Positions 7,328 to 13,644 of a stretch of DNA of 14,056 nucleotides are shown here, piece by piece. Location of the stretch: positions 1-14,056 of the forward strand of contig JAQBNQ010000047.1 of the NCBI GenBank assembly GCA_028288545.1, given 5' to 3'. A program made the translations under genes and the position numbers. This DNA is from Bacteroidota bacterium. GTDB lineage: Bacteria; Bacteroidota; Bacteroidia; Chitinophagales; LD1. The number at the start of each line of letters is the position of its first letter. Position 1 is the first letter of the stretch. The notes under the pieces were generated by a model, which made no database searches, had not been told where the DNA came from, and saw only the letters and a program-made list of their open reading frames with translations.

Positions 7328-8209
7328 TTGTCACACAATTCGTCCATTACCGATTTCAAAACCCTCGCCCGCAGTATTTCTGTTGTTGAAAACGAGGCTA
7401 AAGGCTTTGAAGATATTCTGCAGCAACTAAAACCGCACGATATACCGGTTATTGGTTTTACGGGCCCACCGGGCGCCGGCAAAAGTACCCTGCTAAACGC
7501 CCTCATCGGTCTTTTATTGGATGAAAATAAGAAGATAGGATTAGTGCTGGTAGATCCTTCATCCCCTTTCAATTTAGGGGCCTTACTAGGCGATCGTCTA
7601 CGTATGAGCAACTACTTTACCAATCAGAATATTTTTATCCGCTCAGTTGCTACCAGGGGCTCATTGGGGGGATTAAGTGATAAGATCATTGAGGTGGTGG
7701 AAGTGATGAAGGCCTATGCTTTTGATTATATTTTTATTGAAACCGTTGGAGTAGGACAAAGTGAAGTGGAAATTGCAGGCTTAGCTGATACCACCGTAGT
7801 TGTACTTGTTCCTGAATCGGGCGATGGAGTACAGGCCATGAAGGCCGGCCTGATGGAGATAGCGGACATCTTTGTAGTGAATAAAGCAGACCGCGCAGAT
7901 GCTGACGGCCTGGTAAATTCTATCTCCCTGCAATTGCAGTTGAATGGTAGAGAAGATCTGCCAATAGTTAAAACCGTGGCAGTTGAAAGTATCGGGATTA
8001 AAGAATTGATGTTTGAGATTGAACATCTTAAAAATCCGGAAAAGAATAAAGAGAGAAAATTGGTTTTGCTTACTGAAAAAGCGCTGCGCATCATCTCCAA
8101 AAACAGGATGAAGGATTTTGACAGGGAGAAATTGAAAAAAGAACTCGGCGACAGAATGAATGATGCGGATTTTAATTTGTACCAGTTCGTAAAATCGGGC
8201 GGACAATAG
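7328..8209 (+). CDS. meaB: MeaB/ArgK-type G-protein chaperone
   Basis: GTPase of the MeaB/ArgK/MMAA family, which protects and loads cobalamin into adenosylcobalamin mutases such as methylmalonyl-CoA mutase. The 293 residues show the P-loop GPPGAGKST (46-54), VDPSSPFNLGALLGDRLRM (75-93), SVATRGSLGGLS (106-117), the switch segment ETVGVGQSE (138-146) and NKAD (185-188). Both ends are shorter than in MeaB proteins of about 330 residues, mainly the N-terminal helix and the C-terminal dimer arm. The start is TTG at 7328: a TAG at 7307-7309 closes the frame and no ATG or GTG lies between. No mutase gene is in the window. The mnmH start follows 11 bp after the stop, so it probably leads the selenium operon. 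A paralogous role outside mutase chaperoning is possible. Confidence 0.92.
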   Translation: MSHNSSITDFKTLARSISVVENEAKGFEDILQQLKPHDIPVIGFTGPPGAGKSTLLNALIGLLLDENKKIGLVLVDPSSPFNLGALLGDRLRMSNYFTNQNIFIRSVATRGSLGGLSDKIIEVVEVMKAYAFDYIFIETVGVGQSEVEIAGLADTTVVVLVPESGDGVQAMKAGLMEIADIFVVNKADRADADGLVNSISLQLQLNGREDLPIVKTVAVESIGIKELMFEIEHLKNPEKNKERKLVLLTEKALRIISKNRMKDFDREKLKKELGDRMNDADFNLYQFVKSGGQ

Positions 8210-8220
8210 TCAGAACAGCC

Positions 8221-9252
8221 ATGATTAACCAACTCGAAATTGAAGAGTTTCTAAAACAATCCAACGACCACTTAACCATTGATGTTCGCTCCGAAGGTGA
8301 ATTTGCTTACGGTCATATTCCCCATGCAACTAACCTCCCACTATTCAATAATGAAGAGCGGAAAATCGTTGGTACGATTTATAAGCAGAAAGGACAGAAC
8401 GAGGCCATACTTGAGGGCCTGGATATAGTTGGAAAAAAGATGGCGGACTTTGTTCGTTTCGTTCAACCAAAAATAAAAGACAATAAAGTTTTTGTGCATT
8501 GCTGGCGTGGTGGAATGCGTAGTGGAAGCATGGCATGGCTGTTCAATAATTTTGGTTACGAGGTAGGGGTGTTAAAAGGAGGATATAAATCGTATCGGCA
8601 TAATGTTTTAGATTGGGTTGGTAAGGACTACAAATTTATAGTCGTAGGGGGAAGAACAGGCTCCGGTAAAACGGAAGTGCTGCTAAAGCTAAGAGAACTA
8701 AGCGAACAGGTCATTGATCTTGAAGGACTGGCTAATCACAAAGGTTCGGCATTTGGTGCTTTGGGGCAACCGGCGCAACCGAGTACCGAACACTTTGAAA
8801 ACATGATGGCTGGGGAATTGAAAAAATTTGATTTAAAAAAACGGGTGTGGCTGGAGGACGAAAGCAAAACCATAGGCAGGGTTTTTTTAGATCTTCATTT
8901 ATGGACACATATGCTACAAGCACCTCTTTTTGTAGTTGACCTGCCTCTTGATATCCGGCTAAAAAGGCTGGTTAACGATTACGGCGAAAACCATATGGAA
9001 GGATTGGAGCAATCTATCACCAACATTCAAAAACGCCTGGGTAACCAACAAATGAAATTGGCCATTGATGCCCTCCGTGCTAAAGACTTTGCAGGCGCTG
9101 CGCAGATAACGTTGCAATATTACGACAAGGCCTACGATAAAAGCATAGCAATAAAAGAGGGTAGACAAATTATCCGCCTGTCTTTTGATGAAGACAATAT
9201 TGAGCAAATAGCGAAAGTTTTAATTGAACAGGCAAAGAGAATAAGTAAATGA
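8221..9252 (+). CDS. mnmH: tRNA 2-selenouridine synthase MnmH (SelU/YbbB)
   Basis: Converts 2-thiouridine at the wobble position (U34) of tRNA-Lys, -Glu and -Gln to 2-selenouridine by way of a geranylated intermediate, using selenophosphate. The 343-residue protein has an N-terminal rhodanese domain (about 1-130) with DVRSEGEFAYGHIPHATN (21-38) and the catalytic cysteine C94 in HCWRGGMRSG. It is followed by a P-loop domain with GGRTGSGKT (143-151), the conserved block DLEGLANHKGSAFGALG (166-182) and LEDES (211-215). All key residues are present and the length is normal. The start ATG lies 11 bp after meaB. selD, which makes its selenium donor, begins 71 bp downstream, which strongly supports the assignment. 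Without selenophosphate the enzyme would leave geranylated thiouridine. Confidence 0.96.
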   Translation: MINQLEIEEFLKQSNDHLTIDVRSEGEFAYGHIPHATNLPLFNNEERKIVGTIYKQKGQNEAILEGLDIVGKKMADFVRFVQPKIKDNKVFVHCWRGGMRSGSMAWLFNNFGYEVGVLKGGYKSYRHNVLDWVGKDYKFIVVGGRTGSGKTEVLLKLRELSEQVIDLEGLANHKGSAFGALGQPAQPSTEHFENMMAGELKKFDLKKRVWLEDESKTIGRVFLDLHLWTHMLQAPLFVVDLPLDIRLKRLVNDYGENHMEGLEQSITNIQKRLGNQQMKLAIDALRAKDFAGAAQITLQYYDKAYDKSIAIKEGRQIIRLSFDEDNIEQIAKVLIEQAKRISK

Positions 9253-9323
9253 AAAACGAAAGCGGCCCTTCAAATTTTGTATTCTCCGCATTTCTTCTCC
9301 GTGCGAAAAACTAAATGTAATTA

Positions 9324-10355
9324 ATGGAACAGATCAAGCTAACGCAATTCTCTCACGGTGCCGGATGTGGCTGCAAAGTAGCTCCATCAGTACTGGAGGA
9401 GATACTTAAAAACACAGGCGAACATTTAGCCTCTGCTAACCTACTGGTTGGTAATGAAACCAAAGATGATGCCGCTGTGTACGACATGGGCAATGGCACG
9501 GCCCTTATCAGCACCGTTGATTTTTTTACGCCCATTGTGAACGACCCGTTTAATTACGGAAGAATTGCTGCCGCCAACGCGCTAAGCGATGTTTATGCCA
9601 TGGGTGGTAAACCGTTTTTGGCAATTGCGATTTTGGGCTTCCCGGTAGAAAAAATTCCTGCAGAGATAGCACAACAAATAATTGCGGGTGGCAAGGAAGT
9701 TTGTGCAAAAGCTGGAGTGACAATCGCAGGTGGACATACCATTGATTCGCCCGAACCTTTTTTCGGGCTGTCGGTAAATGGAATAGTTGCCATTAATAAC
9801 TTAAAAAAGAATTCTACTGCCCAGGAAGGAGATGTTTTATTTCTTACCAAGCCATTGGGTACCGGCATTTTAACCACTGCTTTAAAAAGAGAATTGATTA
9901 GCGGAGACGAAATAGAAGAAGCCGTTGAACAAATGGCAACGCTCAATACTTTTGGTTCAATATTGGGGGAATGCGATTTTGTACACGCATTAACTGATGT
10001 TACCGGCTTTGGTTTAATTGGCCATTTAATTGAAATGTGCGATGGGGCAAATATTTCTGCTGAGATAAACTATAGCGCAGTTCCTTTAATGAAAGGTGTA
10101 AAAGAACTGGCAGCAAAATTTATTTACGCCGACAACACCATGCGTAACTGGAAAAGCTACGAAGGCAAGGTGCAAGGTATAAATGGAGAATCGCTGCTTA
10201 CTTTATGTGACCCGCAAACCAGTGGGGGGCTTCTGATAGCCGTTAGTAAAAGAGGCGAAGGGGACTTCCGGCAATTGGCAAAGGAAAATGGTTTTATGTT
10301 AGAAACAATCGGTTATTTTACCGAAAGAAAATCACACTCAATTTACCTTCAATGA
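9324..10355 (+). CDS. selD: Selenide, water dikinase (selenophosphate synthase)
   Basis: Makes selenophosphate, AMP and phosphate from selenide and ATP, supplying selenium for tRNA selenouridine (MnmH) and, where present, selenocysteine synthesis. The 343 residues begin with the E. coli-like signature TQFSHGAGCGCKVAP. C15 and K18 align with catalytic Cys17 and Lys20 of E. coli SelD, so the active residue is cysteine and no in-frame UGA or SECIS element is needed. Further conserved parts are DDAAVY (48-53), the metal and ATP segment STVDFFTPIVNDP (63-75), NALSDVYAMGG (85-95), AGGHTID (135-141) and the late DPQTSGGLL. Length is normal. The stop overlaps the dehydrogenase start (ATGA at 10352-10355). 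No selA or selB occurs in the window. Confidence 0.97.
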   Translation: MEQIKLTQFSHGAGCGCKVAPSVLEEILKNTGEHLASANLLVGNETKDDAAVYDMGNGTALISTVDFFTPIVNDPFNYGRIAAANALSDVYAMGGKPFLAIAILGFPVEKIPAEIAQQIIAGGKEVCAKAGVTIAGGHTIDSPEPFFGLSVNGIVAINNLKKNSTAQEGDVLFLTKPLGTGILTTALKRELISGDEIEEAVEQMATLNTFGSILGECDFVHALTDVTGFGLIGHLIEMCDGANISAEINYSAVPLMKGVKELAAKFIYADNTMRNWKSYEGKVQGINGESLLTLCDPQTSGGLLIAVSKRGEGDFRQLAKENGFMLETIGYFTERKSHSIYLQ

Positions 10356-11194
10356 AAGATAAAAATATAGTCATCACCGGTGGCAACGCCGGTATTGGTT
10401 TTGAAACAGCCAAGGAACTGGCCCGCATGGGCGCCAACGTATATATAGTGGGCAGAGATAAAACTAAAGTTGAAAGTGCGGTTCAACAAATAATTTCAGA
10501 AACCGGTAATAAAAGCGTGAAATACTTTATCGCAAACATGTCTTCCCAAAAATCAATTCGGCAACTTGCTGAACAGATAAAAAAGGAATTGCCAAAAGTG
10601 GATGTGCTGATAAATAATGCTGGTGGTGTGTTCCCTAAATTTCAACTAAGCGAAGATGGGCTTGAAATGTGCATTGCCACCAACCACTTTGCTTATTTTC
10701 TGCTTACCAATCTTTTGCTGGACCTCATTAAAAAATCGGATTATGCCCGCATCATCAACGTGGCTTCGGGTTCGCACTACAGGGGCAAAATCGACTTCGA
10801 ATCATTTACCCGCGATAAAGGGCATTTTATATTAACCGCCTACGAGCAGAGTAAGCTGGCTAACGTGTTATTTACTTTTGAACTGGCTGAGCGCCTGAAG
10901 GGAACTAATGTAACCGTTAATTGTCTTCATCCCGGCATGGTAAAAACAGATATAGGTATTAAAGATACCCAGTGGTATTCTAAGCTTTTCTGGACCCTTA
11001 TCTCACAGATTGCCGGCATTAGTGTTAAGGATGGCGCAAAAACATCAATATACCTGGCCAGTTCCGATAAAGTAAAAGGGGTGAGGGGAAAATATTTTGA
11101 CAAATGCGCTATCAAAGAACCTGTCCCTTTAGCCAACGATAAAAACCTCCAAAAGCAGTTGTGGGACTTTACCGAAAAGCATATAGTCAATTAG
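10352..11194 (+). CDS. Short-chain dehydrogenase/reductase, retinol-dehydrogenase-like
   Basis: NAD(P)-dependent oxidoreductase of the classical SDR family, closest in motif pattern to the retinol dehydrogenase-like group. The 280 residues carry the nucleotide-binding TGGNAGIG (9-16), GRDKTK (34-39; a basic residue after the second strand suggests NADPH), NNAGG (88-92), N111 in ATNHFAYFLLTN, the catalytic Ser (S139 in INVASGS) and YEQSK (Y164, K168), then NCLHPGMVKTD (190-200). All four catalytic residues are intact. The substrate cannot be inferred. The ATG overlaps the selD stop by 4 bases, so it is translated with selD and is the last gene of the likely meaB-mnmH-selD operon. Whether it has anything to do with selenium is unknown. 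Confidence 0.9.
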   Translation: MKDKNIVITGGNAGIGFETAKELARMGANVYIVGRDKTKVESAVQQIISETGNKSVKYFIANMSSQKSIRQLAEQIKKELPKVDVLINNAGGVFPKFQLSEDGLEMCIATNHFAYFLLTNLLLDLIKKSDYARIINVASGSHYRGKIDFESFTRDKGHFILTAYEQSKLANVLFTFELAERLKGTNVTVNCLHPGMVKTDIGIKDTQWYSKLFWTLISQIAGISVKDGAKTSIYLASSDKVKGVRGKYFDKCAIKEPVPLANDKNLQKQLWDFTEKHIVN

Positions 11195-11529
11195 GGCTTA
11201 GCTATATATTCCTACAAACCAAAACGTCTAAAATCAAAAAAATGAGTTTCTAAAGTAGGCACTTTTTTCAGCCCTTATTTTTCAGAAAAACCTCATTGGG
11301 CATTAAAAATCAATCGGTTATGAGGAAATAGGAAATTATTAAGAGTTTCTACTTATAAATAATATATTTTATAAATATGTCGCCCTATTGGCACCTCCAA
11401 AACGAAATTTTTTAGATTATTTTTTTCGGGATTAATTTTATTTTTGGGCCTGTAAAAGCAAGGAATTTTTTTGTTCCGGAAATCTTCTCTCCTTCTACAA
11501 TATATTTTCTAAATCAAAAAACAGAACTG
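11195..11529. other. 335-bp AT-rich intergenic region before slyD
   Basis: No plausible gene on either strand. I see only weak structure. There are two copies of TTTTTCAG (11264-11271 and 11278-11285), the second forming TTTTT-CAG-AAAAA. CCTCAT (11291-11296) faces ATGAGG (11320-11325). An AT-only hairpin TTATAAA / TTTATAA (11353-11359 / 11368-11374) follows, then a palindrome TTCCGGAA (11474-11481). None is a clear intrinsic terminator. The region likely holds the 3' end of the dehydrogenase transcript and the slyD promoter. Confidence 0.6.
11439..11446 (+). promoter_or_regulatory. Candidate -7 promoter box for slyD
   Basis: TATTTTTG matches TAnnTTTG exactly, 83 bp upstream of the slyD ATG, which would give a leader of about 75 nt. 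A clear TTG/TTTG partner at the expected distance upstream is missing; the region there is T-rich and uninformative. A second, imperfect box TATATTTT lies at 11501-11508, closer to the gene. Confidence 0.3.
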
Positions 11530-12036
11530 ATGAAAGCTGCGAATGATACAGTAGTTAAAATAACGTACGAATTGCGTACAGAACCTAATGGAGAAGTGAG
11601 AGATGCCGCTGATGTGCAAAATCCATTTGCTTTTTTATTCGGCCATGGCAATGTGCTGGACCATTTTGAAAAAAATCTTGATGGCCTGGTAGCAGGCAAT
11701 CAATTCAGTTTTACCTTATCACCGGAAGATGGTTACGGCGAATATGATGAGCAAGCTGTAGTCCAATTAGATAAAAATATTTTTTCAGTGGATGGTGTAG
11801 TACAGGAAGATATGATTACAGTGGGTAATGTTGTGCCATTACAGGATCAGAACGGAAATCCTTTCCAGGGTAGAATTGTAAACGTTACCAACGACAAAGT
11901 AACTGTTGATTTGAATCATCCTTTTGCTGGCAAAACGCTTTATTTCAGCGGCTCAGTTGTTGAAGTGCGCGAAGCAAATCAAACAGAACTCGACCACGGC
12001 CACGTACACGAGCACGGCGACCATAGCCATCATTGA
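11530..12036 (+). CDS. slyD: FKBP-type peptidyl-prolyl isomerase, SlyD-like
   Basis: Cytoplasmic prolyl cis-trans isomerase and chaperone. The 168 residues follow the SlyD plan: a split FKBP domain with VVKITYELRTEPNGEV at the N-terminus, FLFGHGNVLDHFEKNLDGL (about 35-53), the FKBP-edge EDGYGEYDE (about 66-74), an insert-in-flap chaperone domain (about 75-120), then VDLNHPFAGKTLYFSGSVVEV (from about 130). The last 13 residues, HGHVHEHGDHSHH, are histidine-rich and should bind nickel, zinc or similar metals, as SlyD tails do, although the cysteines of the E. coli tail are absent. The gene stands alone after a 335-bp gap. It runs into an inverted heptamer repeat 4 bp after its stop, which may end its transcript. 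Confidence 0.93.
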   Translation: MKAANDTVVKITYELRTEPNGEVRDAADVQNPFAFLFGHGNVLDHFEKNLDGLVAGNQFSFTLSPEDGYGEYDEQAVVQLDKNIFSVDGVVQEDMITVGNVVPLQDQNGNPFQGRIVNVTNDKVTVDLNHPFAGKTLYFSGSVVEVREANQTELDHGHVHEHGDHSHH

Positions 12037-12040
12037 TAAC

Positions 12041-12166
12041 AGTTTACGATTTACGGTCTTCGGTTTGCAGTTGACAACCATGATTTATCATGTCGGTACA
12101 GATAAAGCATAGGGAGCTTGCTATTTAAACTGTTGACCGAAAACTCCAAACCGTAAACCGTCAATA
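12041..12166. repeat. Inverted array of degenerate 7-bp units (GGTTTAC) between convergent genes
   Basis: Five back-to-back heptamers run on the plus strand from 12041 to 12075 and six run on the minus strand from 12166 down to 12125. The consensus is GGTTTAC: one unit is exact (12153-12159, minus) and the others differ by one or two bases, except the outermost minus unit, which differs by three. The 49-bp spacer holds a perfect hairpin CATGAT-TT-ATCATG (12079-12092). Because the two halves are in opposite orientation, the RNA or single-stranded DNA could fold into an imperfect long stem. The stop codon of the exonuclease lies inside the outermost minus unit. It may act as a two-way terminator or be a small mobile or REP-like element. 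Confidence 0.7.
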
Positions 12167-13501
12167 ACTGATTACCTTATAGTTTTTGAGTTTGCGCATT
12201 TGTGCGCGGATGATCTTTTGGGTTTCAAGATCATCCTCATCGGGCTTTACTACTTCCTTTAAGTTTTCGGGAATTGATTCGGTTAATTCGGGATTAAAAA
12301 ACCCGAAGCCTTTATAAACATTATTTTCAACCCACACCACTGCATGTTCATCAGGATGGATGCCTGTGCCTATGATAAAAAAACTGCCCTGCTTGTACAG
12401 GTATTTACGTGCAGCTTTTTCCAGGTTTACATTATAGTTGTGCTGCCCTTTGGCATCAATACCTTTCTCCTTCATTTTAGAGCGTATCGCAAACCAGCCA
12501 TGCAGGTTATTTTCCTTAATGATCTTGCCAAGTATTTTATTGGCTACCGCCTTGGAGGCAAATTTTAGTATCAGCTCACCGTTAGGCCATTCAAGCGGAT
12601 GGATCTTTAATTGAACAAAGCCGCTTTCGTCTTTATCCAAAAAAATACCGTGGGTAAAAACCTGCACTTTGGGTGTTTTGTTGAATTCAGGAATGTGTCT
12701 TTTTAATTCGCGGTAAGCCAAAAGTTTTGCCACCAGTTCGTTACCCGAAAGCTCGTAATCAATATTGCGCATCAACTCAAACATTCGCTTTCTATCAGCA
12801 CCATCAGCCGGGTTAGAGAAATCATTGATCACTTTCCGGCGGATGTTCTTGGACCCATCCAGGTAAAGTATCTTTCCTACCTCGTCTTTATAATAAAACA
12901 CACCTGCGTCTTCAGGCAGCTTTTCTATTTCTGCCCTCGATAGATAAGGTGGCAACAGGTCAATGTCAATGCCATGGTTCAGCTCAATTTCTATGTATTT
13001 GGAAGATGTAGGCTTACTTAATATCATGGCCAGCAGCTTAACCGTAGCCTCCGCATCGCCATAAGCCCTGTGCCGGTCCAAAATCTCGATTCCAAGGCTA
13101 TCACATATATTGCCAAGGCTATAGGAACTAAAGCCCGGCAGCACCTTTTGCGCAAGTGTTACAGTATCAAGCTGTTTGCGGTTAAAATCTATCCCTAAAC
13201 GCCTGAATTCCTGGCGCAACATGCCAAAATCAAATTTCACGTTATGGGCCACAAAAATATTTTCGTGGGTCATTTCCAGCAGCTTTTCATGTACATCTTC
13301 AAAAAGCGGGGCTTCACTTACCATTTCGGGGGTAATTCCGGTAAGGCGGGTAACATAAGGGTCAATGGGGCGCTTGGGATTAAGCAGCGTAGAAAAAGAA
13401 TCGGTTATTTTTTCGCCATCAAACACAAAAATGGCAATTTCGATCACCCTATCAGAGGAGGGGCTTCCGCCGGTTGTTTCCACATCTATGACCGCATACA
13501 T
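12161..13501 (-). CDS. DnaQ-like DEDDh exonuclease fused to a degenerate GIY-YIG domain
   Basis: 446-residue two-domain protein. Residues 1-165 form a 3'-5' exonuclease of the DNA polymerase III epsilon type, with all five DEDDh residues visible: D6 and E8 (DVETT), D91 (HNVKFDF), H144 and D149 (HRAYGDA). Residues about 193-275 match the UvrC/Cho-type GIY-YIG fold (LPEDAGVFYYKDEVGKILYL, then SKNIRRKV and ELVAKLLAYRELKRHIPEFN). Its YIG half reads YLD (213-215), the expected catalytic Arg aligns with K223, and the metal-binding Glu with A262. The remaining 170 residues are a family-specific tail I cannot assign. From memory, such fusions are common in Bacteroidota and are often labelled exonuclease or Cho-like. 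The role is probably DNA repair or proofreading. The ATG at 13501 is the only start before an upstream stop. Its 3' end runs into the heptamer repeat. Confidence 0.93.
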   Translation of the reverse strand: MYAVIDVETTGGSPSSDRVIEIAIFVFDGEKITDSFSTLLNPKRPIDPYVTRLTGITPEMVSEAPLFEDVHEKLLEMTHENIFVAHNVKFDFGMLRQEFRRLGIDFNRKQLDTVTLAQKVLPGFSSYSLGNICDSLGIEILDRHRAYGDAEATVKLLAMILSKPTSSKYIEIELNHGIDIDLLPPYLSRAEIEKLPEDAGVFYYKDEVGKILYLDGSKNIRRKVINDFSNPADGADRKRMFELMRNIDYELSGNELVAKLLAYRELKRHIPEFNKTPKVQVFTHGIFLDKDESGFVQLKIHPLEWPNGELILKFASKAVANKILGKIIKENNLHGWFAIRSKMKEKGIDAKGQHNYNVNLEKAARKYLYKQGSFFIIGTGIHPDEHAVVWVENNVYKGFGFFNPELTESIPENLKEVVKPDEDDLETQKIIRAQMRKLKNYKVISY

Positions 13502-13644
13502 AGAGGGTGAAAATAGTTATTTGCGGAAAACATTTTTTATAATCGTGGTGTATAAGTAAAATCTGTAGCCTTTAAAGTGCCGCTTTTATCAATATGGGCT
13601 TTAAAACAAGAGGCGAAAAACGCATATTAAACTGTTGAAAATAA

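Noticed and set aside
7726..8232. Open frames of 168 and 141 codons antisense to meaB
   Set aside because: Both are shadows of the meaB coding sequence, whose GTPase motifs are intact on the plus strand.
9253..9323. SECIS element or selenium-responsive riboswitch between mnmH and selD
   Set aside because: selD uses cysteine at its active site and has no in-frame UGA, and I see no stable hairpin in these 71 bp.
11278..11290. TTTTT-CAG-AAAAA as a terminator for the dehydrogenase gene
   Set aside because: The stem is AT-only, the loop is 3 nt and it lacks a GC-rich stem; it is too weak to call.
11924..12112. A 62-codon plus-strand frame running from slyD into the repeat
   Set aside because: It overlaps the slyD 3' end in another frame and takes its second half from the heptamer array; no domain is visible.
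12041..12166. CRISPR array
   Set aside because: The units are only 7 bp, degenerate, contiguous and inverted, with no regular spacers and no cas genes nearby.
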